NCBI GenBank assembly: GCA_001579985.1
Contig: LRSR01000625.1
Span: 1 to 32,500, forward strand
Source of the DNA: Hypsibius dujardini
Taxonomy: Eukaryota > Tardigrada > Eutardigrada > Parachela > Hypsibiidae
Direction of reading: 5' to 3'
DNA length: 32,500 nucleotides
In this document: one piece after another, positions 22,450 through 32,243 of the stretch
Layout: each line of letters opens with the position of its first letter
Position numbering within the stretch: the stretch's first letter is position 1
The notes under the pieces: generated by a model
What the model saw: the letters and a program-made list of their open reading frames with translations, nothing else
What the model was told of the DNA's origin: nothing
Databases searched by the model: none
Translations under genes and position numbers: made by a program

Positions 22450-24100
22450 AAGCAACAAACAAATAAACTTTTGTGACATTGCTGAAAATCAATCCGCATA
22501 ATTTTAGGCTTTACATTGATATAAAATTGCTAAACGTAACTCACTGACACGATGTTGCGTTTGTGTAGAGTGCCTTTGCCACAGTGAAGTTGAGTCGTCT
22601 TTCGCTGCCTGATTCTGACGATGAAGGGCACAGAGTCGCGTAGAGCTCTTCGGCTTGACTCTTTCGGTAAGGGTTTTGTGTTAATTGAAGACAAACACTA
22701 TCCTCCGTAACATACGAGAAGCACTTCCGCGATAAAAAAAACAAAATGGATGATGGTTGTTTGTATAACGTTTTTGAATTTAATCAAAATAATTTATAAA
22801 TTTTAAATTCTAATATTTCAACATCAAATGTATTTTTTTTTTCAAGCAAAGCCACATTTTCCGCAAATAAAATAAGATTGCAATAAAGATTTATTCTAAT
22901 TCTTAAAGTACTTCAATGATTGTGAATGCTTGTGTGCTTTTATATATCGGTTTCTATTTTTGTGACTTGGAATGAAATTTATCGGATATGTATTAGGCTT
23001 TCGATCTCGTTGTTGCTGTTTTTCGCCCAAAATGGACTTTTGTTTTGATTTTTCAGTCAGTTGTGCATCAGCAGGCAGTGAAACCTCCCCTTACCGGATG
23101 ATTGCGGTTCCGTAAGAACGTCAAAACGGCGAACCATCGCGTCAACTTGGAGAAACCTTATTGGAATAAGTGCCAGCGTGAGAACCAGAAGTTGCGCAGC
23201 GATTCGGAAGGTTCGTGGCCTGTAGGATTGGTTCCCTTAATGTTGAATTCTTAGTTTCAGTGCCGATGGCTTCTTTATTTCAAGTTACAATAAAAATATT
23301 TATTTAAAGCAGGTGTTTATTTAGGATCACTAAATCAGTTCTAAGTATCAAGGTTTGTCATTTAATGTTTTTAAATGCTGAAATGTGCCTTTTTTTAAAC
23401 CAATCAAGGTTTTTATTTACATAAGCTTTATCGGTGGATTTAAATATATTTGTTATTATATTTAACCTCAAAATACGATATTTGAATAACACTAATGCCG
23501 ACGATTGTTGTGATGAGCAGTTTTTTTTGCAGAGAAGTGTGGGCGGGATGCTGACGAAGAGACGACTAGGGACATAGATCCCGTGGAGGGAGATTTGTTG
23601 CCTTCCTTCTGCCAATTTGGTTTTTTCTGCAGTCAGTTTGACAATGACTTGTGGCGTTGCCTTCCAGATGAGTGCGCTGATTTCACATGAAAGGATGCAG
23701 AGGAGTGTGATGAGGAATAAAGAGCCGCCCAGAAATGGAGCAGTCTCCTCTCAATTTGCAGTCCTCGCCTGTTTTTTTGGTTTAATTCCGATGAGGATTA
23801 GCCTACCTTGTTCGGTGGTTTTGATTTTTGTTGCTTTCACTCAAATGAGTCTCTTCCCTTCTTGCCTTCTTTGTTTGCCTTCTTCGGTGGTTGCGTTCAT
23901 TCAAATGGGTCTTTTCGCCCTTAACTCAGATTAATTTCTTGCACGTAGAGTAGACAATTGCCTGTGGAAATTTTCACATTATTTTTTTGGGGTAGCTCTC
24001 TGAGTTGTCTGGTCATGGGCAGCGGTCTTCGACGGATTAATTCGGTTTTTTATTTTGCATTTCCTATCCGGCTCACGTATTGTTTCCTCCACGACTACGG
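22450..24100. other. AT-rich DNA with two decayed exon-like segments
   Basis: At 22571-22650 (+), after GTTTGTGTAG, the frame reads SAFATVKLSRLSLPDSDDEG then HRVA-stop. At about 23061-23211 (+), after TTTTTCAG, a frame interrupted by TGA reads LRFRKNVKTANHRVNLEK then PYWNKCQRENQKLRSDSEG before a GGTTCG donor-like site. Both look like protein-coding remnants; neither can be joined to a neighbour with confidence and neither is identified. Nothing else is recognised. Confidence 0.35.
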
Positions 24101-24212
24101 ATGTTGGTGGTTATTTGGCTTAAAAAATCTAAAATGATGCTGGCGTACTGTTTTTGCTGGAATATAAATGCGACAACTGGGAAAGGCAGACATACAAGCG
24201 TCCAGGCAAACA
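24101..24212. repeat. Inverted-repeat arm (partner 21112-21218)
   Basis: Plus-strand sequence from ATGTTGGTGG to ATACAAGCGTCCAGGCAAAC is the diverged reverse complement of 21112-21218. The arms are 2.9 kb apart. Confidence 0.7.
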
Positions 24213-24257
24213 AAGCACAAACACATGATCACACCAGTGATCTCATATTAGTGTTAG

Positions 24258-24558
24258 CAATGAGAGCAGACTAGGTCAAACGGCAGCGATGAGAACGTAC
24301 CCGCGACAATGGGTATGGCCAAGGTGCTTGCCTTTTGGTACAGATTGTTTATTCTTTTCTCTTAATCACTCCTTGTTCTGGATTTTCATAGGCCCGCAGG
24401 GAGTTTGGTTGCGCTCAGCAGACTCTAGACTGACTAAGCGTAAGCGTCCGATGACGAAGATGAGCCGGTAATGGAAGCGCATTCTATGCTCACCGTAACA
24501 TACCAGACCGGTCATCGGCAGTTTGGTTTTTTATGAGAACTTGTCGACTGGACGCCCA
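24258..24558 (+). repeat. ~300 bp direct repeat, copy 2, with a terminal exon
   Basis: Matches 14611-14910. The terminal exon (24392-24471) again reads GPQGVWLRSADSRLTKRK then RPMTKMSR-stop, one residue shorter than copy 1. The preceding exon piece is out of frame relative to copy 1 because CGAG is replaced by ACGGCAGCG, so this copy is probably broken there. A third, shorter piece (GATCTCATATTAGT then AATGAGAGCAGACTAGCTCA) lies at about 24630-24680. Confidence 0.85.
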
Positions 24559-24564
24559 ATACAG

Positions 24565-24630
24565 CCGAAGCGCAAGTTGAACTTTGACGAACAAAACGGC
24601 GACGCCTCCAGAGAAGATGAACAACAGTGA
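24565..24630 (+). other. Exon-like segment with a KRKLNF motif
   Basis: Immediately after ATACAG the frame reads PKRKLNFDEQNGDASREDE then QQ-stop. KRKLNF fits the RxL-type cyclin-docking pattern combined with a basic cluster. It starts where the duplication with 14.9 kb ends. Whether it is expressed is unknown. Confidence 0.3.
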
Positions 24631-24793
24631 TCTCATATTAGTATAACAATGAGAGCAGACTAGCTCAAACGGCAGCGATAAGCGGGACCGATGATGAGCA
24701 AGCTAACTAGGAAAGACTCTGAATCGTGGTCGCAAAACATATGTACGAAAAATAACAAATCTGGCTATTTGACCGCGACTGGATTCCAAACTA

Positions 24794-25910
24794 TCACATG
24801 AAATACGTCCAAACTTCCAAGCCAATTCGTGGAGCGATTAAGGCCGTGATCGCGACGGAAATGAAGTTCACCGCGTGATTGTCCAGCATCACCACTCCAT
24901 TGATTCGCTTCACGCCCGGACCGGGTCGGTTGACCACTCGCCCTTGCTCATCGATCCCTAAAAAATACGTGAACTCAAATGTAGAATTCCATATAAACTG
25001 GTAGACCTCTGGAAATCGTACCGGAAAATTGAAAGAGTGCACCGAGGTAGGAATCGATCAGCGATCCGACAAGACCGCAGATGCCACCGACCAGAACCAC
25101 TGGGTATTGTGGTGGGCTAGAGCGAATGGCGTATCCGGTGAGGCAGAGGACAGTCATCAGTAGGAAGACCAGACCGATGATGAGTCCACCAGCTAAACTG
25201 ACGAGAAGACCGACAAGTGAAATGCCACCATTCGTGCCTGTAATGAGCTCATGTAAAATAGACTTAGCGAGTGAAAAATCAGTAGATGCCGCAGGCAGGC
25301 AGACTGGCTGGCTGGCGGACAGCCAGACAGAGCGCAGGAAAAACAGATAGACAGACAAGACAAACAGACAGATAGACAGACAAACAGACAGACAAACAGA
25401 CAGATAGAAAAACAGACAGACAGGCAAACAGACAGACAGACAAACAAACAGACAGACAGACATACACTTATTTCCGGGAATCTAGTTAGAGAAGTAGAAT
25501 AGCAAGAAAACAAGTACACCGAGAACAAGGACGAACAGAATATGAAAACCAACCACGTGGAACACGACGAAATGAAGTAATCAACCGTGGATCGCCTTTG
25601 CTCCAGACCGATCCCAATTCCGACGCCAGAGTGTCCCCGCAGCAACATGCCAACGCTCCCAGCACAGCCAGAGCATAGGAAGATTCGTAATAAGACATTC
25701 GGAAATCAATCGGCTTTTCTCGGCAGCCAGCTTCCAACATGTACAAAGTGGCGAACCCTGTCGCAGCACCGCCGTTGCAAATGACTTGGATCCAGTTGCG
25801 CTGTCCACCTGAAGAAAGGTGGGATGACTAATCTGTCGGTCCGGCAAGGAGACTGGCGGCCAAAAAAACGGACAGGGAGGCAGGCAAACAAATAGATTGA
25901 TAGATTGATC

Positions 25911-25962
<52 letters not shown>

Positions 25963-26958
25963 AACAGACAGATATGCAGACAGATGAACAGACAAACAGA
26001 CAGACAGGTAAACAGACAAATAGACACAGACAAACATACAGACAGGCAAACAGGCAAACAGACAAACAGACAGATATGCAGACAGATAGACAGACAAACA
26101 AACAGACAAACAGACAGACAGGTAAACAGACAAACAGACAGACAGACAAACATACAGACAGGCAAACAGACAGACAGACAAAAAACAATGGTTTGATAGA
26201 CAACGACCCGAAGCTGCGTGCCTTCAGAGTAATCTGCCTCGATTTGCTTCTTCATAGATGTCTTGACTTTGGTTGCTTTCGAGCCGATAACAAAAAATGC
26301 GATCAGACCGGCGGAGAAAACATAGCTGCTCATTGTAACGACGAATCCGGCAATATACGATGCCAGCGCTCCCGTCCAGCTGAGGTTCTTGCGTTTGAAT
26401 CCCCAAATGGACGCATACAGCGGCAGGACCACCGAGACCAGCCAGCGAATCGGTGATATGGTTTCTGAATAAGTGGAACAAAGCACGATGACTGATGGCT
26501 TTGTTAACGGCAGTAAACAAGAACATCGGAGCAATACTCATCAATTGATCAGCTGTGGCACAATATACTAGTCCATCGATAGATTGACCGGGAATGCTTG
26601 ATTGACGAGTTGATTTCATACCATAGCCTGGGCATTGATTGATTGATTGAGTGATGGAACGCTCACCTTCACTGCCGAAAACCACGTGGAACAGCGCCCA
26701 AAACGTCAACGACGTCGGCAGCACCACCAACAACCCAAACAGCACCAAAAACAAGGACGTGAACGAGTCGAATGTGTCCACAGTGAGAAGTTCCCTGTAG
26801 GAGTGGCAATTCTGCGTAATAAGCGTAGCGAAATTCCCCAACGATCCATTCTTCGACGAAGATGGGGGCTTTTTCCAACCTCCAGCTGACGGATTCTTTG
26901 GGGAAATGCCGCGGGAGTCAGCCATCAAATAGGAGGTTGGATCGGTGAAAGATTTCAT
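24794..26958 (-). CDS. TMEM19: TMEM19 multi-pass membrane protein
   Basis: TMEM19 is a widely conserved multi-pass membrane protein of uncertain function. Five exons (26958-26667, 26464-26222, 25808-25554, 25237-25022, 24957-24794) join in phase to 389 residues (human 336). Diagnostic segments in order: SPIRWLVSVVLPLYAS, LSWTGALASYIAGFV, RNWIQVICNGGAATGF, ALACCCGDTLASELGSVWSK, DPRLITSFRRVPRGTNGGIS, VGGICGLVGSLIDSYLGALF, and LDNHAVNFISVAITALIAP. The GDTLASE and TNGG motifs and the closing DNxAVN match the family. The extra length is N-terminal; an alternative in-frame ATG at 26925 (MADSRG) would give 378 residues. Exon 2 ends at a GC donor (GAAG|GCACGC), required to keep EGGQRNW in frame. Introns 2 and 3 hold TGTC arrays. 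It is head to head with ALG9. Confidence 0.92.
25280..25465 (-). repeat. (TGTC)n array in TMEM19 intron 3
   Basis: CAGACAGACAAA words on the plus strand, so TCTG on the sense strand of the gene. It lies near the acceptor end of the intron. Confidence 0.94.
25895..26182 (-). repeat. (TGTC)n array in TMEM19 intron 2
   Basis: About 290 bases of CAGA/CAAA words on the plus strand (TCTG sense). A ~95 bp higher-order unit is visible: CAGATATGCAGACAGAT at 25970 and 26071, and CAGACAGACAGGTAAACAGA at 26000 and 26114. Confidence 0.94.
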
Positions 26959-27289
26959 TGTGAGATTTCCGGGGGAAGCGGAAGAAATGAAAATATGAAA
27001 AACAGGACCCCTGGCTTGGCCACGCCCTTCGCGCCCATGTCGCCCGCCCCCTGAGTTCCAAGTAAATTTCCAAATCCAGAACATTCCAATTCCAGACTTC
27101 GTCCGTAATGTGACAGTATAAGTTAAGAGCCTACGAAAATGTGAATCCAGTTCCATTCGAAAATGGAATCTGGAATTGACATTATCACATTATTTTCAAA
27201 AGATCTTCAGCTTTTTTTTGTTTGCTGTTTCCCAAATAAATGCTGATGGAAAATTAGAAAGTTTTCATGTCTGCCTCGTTAAAGCGGAA
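26959..27289. promoter_or_regulatory. Bidirectional promoter region between TMEM19 and ALG9
   Basis: Only 331 bases separate the two start codons, so both promoters must lie here or overlap. A hairpin sits at 27146-27174 (TCCAGTTCCATT - CGAA - AATGGAATCTGGA). Further inverted words flank it: GTAATGTGACAGTATA at 27104 against GACATTATCACATTA at 27178. No TATA box is obvious. A nine-codon upstream ORF (ATG 27267) ends in TGA at 27291-27293, overlapping the ALG9 ATG as ATGA. Confidence 0.6.
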
Positions 27290-28257
27290 ATGAGTTCGCG
27301 GCGATTTAAAAAGGAGCGTCATCCCTTTGCTTATCACCCGGAAATTTCTGCTTCCACATCAGCAGCGCATCAGTCGCACAGCTTGAGTGGGGAGGATGAC
27401 ACCGGCGGATTGGACCGCCTGCAGCGAAGAGATTGGAGAATCGCCGCCGATGTTGGTGATGCCGAAGACACCGCGGAAAATACCTCACTGGCGTGGAGGG
27501 ATGCATGGACACCGGAGATTCGAACTGCAGGTAGTGAGTGCTTGATTGATTGATGTATTGACAGGTTTCTACTTTAATTCGGTCGATTGATCGATTGATT
27601 GATTGATGTATTGACTGGTTTCTACTTTGCTTCGGTCGATTGGCCAATTGATTGATTGATGTATTGACTGGTTTCTACTTTGCTTCGGTCGATTGGCCAA
27701 TTGATTGATTGAATGATTTGCTTGTTAGGCTTTTTAAAATATATTTTACAGTGAAGCTTCTTCTGTCGGCACGGCTCTGCTCGGTTGTCTGGTCACACAT
27801 CACCGACTGCGACGAGACTTTCAACTATTGGGAGCCCCTCCACTACATCCTCCATGGGAGCGGCTTCCAAACGTGGGAGTACTCTCCGAGCTACGCGATC
27901 CGCTCCTACGCCTACCTTCTCCTCCATGCGCTTCCGCTGAAACTGTACGATGTCCTCTTCCACCCGGACCGATTGTTGATGTTCTACCTGCTGCGATTGT
28001 TGCTGGCGGTCGTGTCGGTCGGCATTGAGGGATACTTTTACGACGCGGTCCGCCGTAAGTTCGGTCCGAGTGTCGCGCGGCTGTTGCTCATTTTCCAGCT
28101 CTTCGCGCCGGCTTTCTTCATTTCCAGCACGGCGCTACTGCCGAGTAGTTTCGCGATGTCGATGACGACGTTAGCGTTTGCCTTTTGGTTTCGGGAGCGG
28201 GAGATGCTGGCGGTCACGGCGGTCGCTTGTAGCGGACTTTTGGGTAAGATTAACCGC

Positions 28258-28291
<34 letters not shown>

Positions 28292-28329
28292 CCACTCTGT
28301 CTGTCTGTCTGTCTCTCTGTCTGTCTACC

Positions 28330-28362
<33 letters not shown>

Positions 28363-30673
28363 GCCTGTCTGCCTGTCTGTCTGTCTGCCTGCCTGTCTAC
28401 CAGCCTGTCTGCCTTTGTATCCGCCTGTCTGTCTGTATGTCGTACTGTCTGTTTGTCTTATTTCCGGTCTCTTTTTCAGGCTGGCCGTTCGCGGCAGTGC
28501 TGGGCCTCCCCATCGCCCTGGACATCCTCACCCGACGCGGGCTGTTGCACTTCCTCACGCGGACCCTCCTCATCGGCGGCACCCTCACCGCCGCCATCAT
28601 CGGCATTGATTCCAACTTTTACGGCAAACTCGTCTTTCCTTCCCTCAACATTGTCCTCTATAACGTCATCTCCGGTCACGGTCCGGAACTTTACGGTACC
28701 GAACCGTGGCACTTCTACGTGATCAATGGTTTCCTCAACTTCAACGTGGCCTTCTTTCTGGCGCTATTGTGCCCGGTGGTGGGAGAAGTCGGCCACCGAT
28801 TCCGCCGACACCTCCCGGAATCCAACTGGCATTCTCGGGTACGGACGCGTATATAAGTTAAATCGGAAGAGCCTAGCTAATACTAAAAGGAAAATTTTAA
28901 CGCCGAAAGTCTGTGCTGTAGCCCGGGGCTTGATTGATTGATTCATCAGCAACGTTTCCGAAGTTTCAATTTTTTATCCAAATCACTGTAAAACATTTGA
29001 TTCTAAGATATTTAACTTCCTTCCACTCCAAATTCGACTTGGAATCGATTGATATCAGCAGAATCTTTTTGGGATGCCAGGGGGCGGAGCTATGGGCTAG
29101 TTTCAGTCTAGGCTTCCGTGTGACATTGCAGAAAGCTCCGCCCCCTGGCATTCAAATAAAGATGTTGCTGATGTTCAAGTTAGGTTTTATATTCCTAGGT
29201 CCGGATATTCCGTTTCGGGACTTGCGTGGCGGTTGCGATTTGGTTGGGAATTCTGTTCTCCACGCCGCATAAGGAGGAGCGCTTCCTGTTTCCGGTCTAC
29301 TCCCTGTTGGCTTTGCTGGCAGCGATCACCTTGGACTTACTCACGCAGATTGGCACTGTTATTGCGGCCAAAATATTTCCCGCTGAAACGTCCAGAAGTC
29401 TCATGACTCGATGCCTGTGGGTGGTTTTGATTGTCTCCGCCCTGTTGGGGACGTCGCGGATGTTTGCCTTATCGCGGTACTACGGCGCTCCGATGGAGAT
29501 CTACACGAAACTCCATCTCGAAGCGGCGAATCGAACAACAACGCAGCCGCTGATCGAACAGCAGGAAGGTTTCAATTTGTGTGTGGGAAAAGAGTGGCAC
29601 CGGTTCCCGTCCAGCTTCTTTCTGCCAGACCAATGGCAGCTGCAGTTTATCCAGTCGGACTTTAAGGGAGTGTTGCCTAAGCCGTTTGCTCCGTATCCAC
29701 AAGGTGAGTTCGTGTCTGACTGCATGAGTTCGTGTCTGTCTCTCCACATCGTCTGTCCATCACTGGACAACTATCTCTGTTATCCCGACTGCCCGTATTC
29801 GCCTTGTCTGCGTGCAGTAATTCGTGTCTCTAAACCTGTGTCTCTTGTCAGACAACAACACCGGTGTTCGTCTTACATGTCTGCCTAAGCCGTTTGCTCC
29901 GTATCCACAAGGTGAGTTCGTGTCTGACTGCATGAGTTCGTGTCTGTGTGAACAGGCTAAATGTGCTCGGGTTGTCTGTCTGTCTACACCGTCTGTCTCT
30001 CACTGGACAACCATGTCTGTTATCCCGAATGCCCGTATTCGCCTTGTCTGCCTGTAGTAATTCGTGTCTGTACACCTGGGTCTGTTGTCAGGCAACAACA
30101 CCGGTGTTCGACTTACATGTCTACCTGCATTGGTTTATGACTGTAAAACGGTTTCCGTTGTCTGACTGATTGTGTCTGGTTTGTGTGGCCTGATCATGTC
30201 TGTCCGCACTGCCTGACTGCCTGTCACTCTAGACTACGTTTGGGAAGTATCCCTGCTACTCTGTCTGCTCGTTATTTGTGTGTATGTCTCTCCTGACGTC
30301 GGTCACTGCCTTAGTTGCAGGAGGATCTCCTAACAAACCTTCTTTTGGTTCAGGTCTCTCTGCAATTCCCACCGAAATGAACGACGAGAACCGCGAAGAA
30401 CCGAGTCGCTACATTGACGTCTGCCGGTGCCACTACCTAGTCGACCTCAACTTCGCCGGGAAGTCTAGTCCGTTGGAACCGCAATACCTAAAAAACAAGA
30501 GTGAATGGACGGTGGTTCACCGGGAGAACTTCCTGGACTCGGAGCGCTCCCATCGACTCTACCGCGCCTTCTACATTCCATTTCTCAGCGAGAAGCATTG
30601 CTCATTTGCTGACTATGTCCTGCTGCGACGGAAGCGGAAGTGCCCGCCCGCTGAGACTGAGCAAACTTTGTGA
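27290..30673 (+). CDS. ALG9: ALG9 alpha-1,2-mannosyltransferase
   Basis: ALG9 (GT22 family) adds two alpha-1,2 mannoses from dolichol-phosphate-mannose to the lipid-linked N-glycan precursor in the ER lumen. Five exons (27290-27530, 27752-28243, 28480-28838, 29199-29703, 30354-30673) join in phase to 638 residues (human 611). Residues 1-80 are a hydrophilic cytosolic tail. DCDETFNYWEP at 99-109 is the catalytic-loop signature, followed by GFQTWEYSPSYAIRSYAYLL. Many membrane helices follow. HKEERFLFPVYSLLA begins at 388, and the C-terminal domain has RFPSSFFLPDQWQLQFI, LPKPFAPYPQ, EEPSRYIDVCRCHYLVDL and RAFYIPFLSEKH. The ATG at 27290 is the first in frame after which homology-like sequence is unbroken. 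The intron after exon 4 contains a second copy of that exon's 3' edge. An ATTAAA lies 67 bases after the stop. Confidence 0.95.
27541..27720 (+). repeat. 54-bp minisatellite in ALG9 intron 1
   Basis: Three tandem copies of a ~54 bp unit: GTATTGACTGGTTTCTACTT, then TGCTTCGGTCGATTGGCCAA, then TTGATTGATTGAT. Copies 2 and 3 are almost identical; copy 1 is more diverged. It occupies most of the intron. Confidence 0.93.
28258..28460 (+). repeat. (TGTC)n array in ALG9 intron 2
   Basis: Nearly pure TGTC on the sense strand at 28258-28290 and 28325-28365 with TGCC variants after. It begins about 14 bases after the exon 2 donor and ends about 20 bases before the exon 3 acceptor, so it is essentially the whole intron. 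Confidence 0.95.
29053..29173. mobile_element. Fold-back/MITE-like element in ALG9 intron 3
   Basis: Inverted arms of about 39 nt flank a ~42 nt loop. The inner 17 bases are perfectly paired (TGCCAGGGGGCGGAGCT against AGCTCCGCCCCCTGGCA) and the outer part is imperfect (ATCAGCAGAATCTT against AAGATGTTGCTGAT). An AATAAA sits in the right arm at 29155-29160, 25 bases before the end of the element's neighbourhood and about 40 bases before the exon 4 acceptor. It is unrelated in sequence to the ACACACGTGG elements. Confidence 0.8.
29675..30125 (+). repeat. Tandem duplication of the ALG9 exon 4 edge and intron start
   Basis: Copy 1 (29675-29882) begins in exon 4 with GCCTAAGCCGTTTGCTCCGT and includes the donor CACAAG|GTGAGTTCG at 29704. 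Copy 2 (29883-30125) repeats the coding edge and donor (29912), offset 208 bases, with about 36 bases extra. Both copies share CACTGGACAAC, GTTATCCCGA, CCCGTATTCGCCTTGTCTGC and CAACAACACCGGTGTTCG. Confidence 0.92.
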
Positions 30674-31183
30674 TTTTTTGTTGCGGCGTTCCTTACTTGC
30701 GTTTTTGTTTTAACAGTGAGTCAATTTTATGGATTGAGAATTAAAATACCTTTTATTTGTTAATGAGTCAGCGCCAGGCAAATGGTAGATAGACAAAACA
30801 GGCAGACAGACAGGCAGACAGGTAGACAAACAGGCAGACAGAGAGACAGTCAATCAGGCAGGCAGGCAGGCAGGCAGACAGGCAGACAGACAGACACATA
30901 GGTAAGACAGGTAAGCAGGCAGGCAGACAGACAGGCAGGCAGGCAGACAGACAGGCAGGCAGGCAGTCAGACAGACAGGCAGGCAGGCAGTCAGACATAA
31001 AACTTGCAACGTTCCTTCTTGAGATATTTCGTTTTATAAGTGCGATCACTAGTTTCGTTTCAGCCACTTTTCTTTTAGTCCGCCTTCCTTCAGTTCTCTC
31101 TTTATCACAGACTGACATAATTGGACTGGGAAATGAAAAACATTTTTGTTGCTGAATAAAGTCTTCAGTTTCACCTCATTTTA
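30674..31183. repeat. ALG9 / unknown-gene intergenic region with a CAGA/CAGG array
   Basis: The two genes converge here. 30784-31000 is a CAGA/CAGG array on the plus strand, including CAGGCAGGCAGGCAGTCAGACA twice near its right end. No gene is visible. Confidence 0.9.
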
Positions 31184-32243
31184 TTAATCCTCAGTTAACG
31201 GACGAATTTCACCGGAAATCATTGTTTGGCACTCGGCATCACAAGTCTCTTTCTTATCAGGCAAAATTATGTCATGGATTAGGTTATGGGCGGTGTCGTT
31301 GTTGGAGGGATAACTTCTGGTACTGTGTCCGACCATGTCTTGAAGACGTCGTTCCTCGTCGGACAGCACGGTCTCGTTGGGATTCGCGGAGTAATTGTTC
31401 AATTTCGCTTGCAACTGATCGAGTTGCTGGAGAGTTCGGCGATTTTTGCGGAGCAGCGTGGCCCGACCGGGATTGAGGTATTCCTCGTATTGCTCTTCCA
31501 GCATCACACGCATCATGGTGCCGTAACGCACCGATATCCGACTACAAGAGCCAAACATAATTATTAGAATCTGGTGGTCTTACAGTTAGTGATACCAAAG
31601 CCGATAGACTACCAAACGACAGACATGTAAACAGAAAATCTGACAGGTAGACGGACAGACTGACCGAATGATAAGCAGACAGACAGGCACATAGATAAAC
31701 AAACAAACAGACAGACAGACAGACAGACAGAAAGACCGATAGGCAGACAGACAGACAGACAGGCAGACAGACCGATAGACAGTCCGATAGACAGACAGAC
31801 AAACAGGCAGACAGACACAATATTACAGGGACTTTTTCTGACTCTTCCAAATAAGCTGAAGCCATTGAATTTTTATTAAAATCATATCGGATTTTCCTAT
31901 GCGGTAGTGACTAGGGAGATTAGTCATTCACACCGGAGGTGCGGATTAGCAAACCAGCAGGATGAAAGTCGGTTGTGCCTAACGTAAGCCAGTCACCTCA
32001 CTGCATCACAAGTGCTTACCTTTTAAGCACTTCGTAAACATGCGGGAAGGCAATTTTCAGGTCGACATATGCCTCATACAGCTGCACTTCCAGGGCGCCC
32101 AAATTGCCTGGGGTACTGGGAGTGCGCGCCGCTGCAGGGGCGCATCCGTTTGCCGCCTCCAACACAGTCAGGGATCGATTAGTCTCCAGGAAAAGGTCGG
32201 TGCAATTAGGACTGGATTGGTAATCCAGGATCGAGTATCCGAC
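31184..32243 (-). CDS. Unidentified gene, last two exons (5' end off the window)
   Basis: Exon A (32243-32020) starts in phase 0 after CCCTGCAG and ends in phase 2 at AAAAG|GTAAGC. Exon B (31541-31184) follows CTTGTAG and ends at a TAA. Joined they give 193 residues. The segment is soluble-looking and helical: GYSILDYQSSPNCTDLFLET, LYEAYVDLKIAFPHVYEVLK, then MMRVMLEEQYEEYLNPGR, LLRKNRRTLQQLDQLQAKLN (likely coiled coil), and an acidic tail with EERRLQDMVG. The conserved-looking acid/aromatic pattern and clean splicing say it is a real gene; I do not recognise the family. The stop codon overlaps an AATAAA on the minus strand (31185-31180). The intron holds a TGTC array. Confidence 0.65.
31630..31820 (-). 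repeat. (TGTC)n array in the intron of the unidentified gene
   Basis: CAGACAGACAGA and CCGATAGACAGA words on the plus strand, giving TCTG on the sense strand of the gene. Confidence 0.93.

Noticed and set aside
22571-23211. Geminin-like or other cell-cycle gene, prompted by PYWNKCQREN, KRKLNF (24.57 kb) and RRTLSSW (14.2 kb)
   Set aside because: The pieces are short, scattered, partly interrupted by stops and cannot be spliced into one product; the resemblance is too weak to name a family.
25895-26182. CRISPR-like array of short regular repeats
   Set aside because: The period is 4 bases with ~95-base higher-order variation, there are no unique spacers, and the DNA is a eukaryotic intron.
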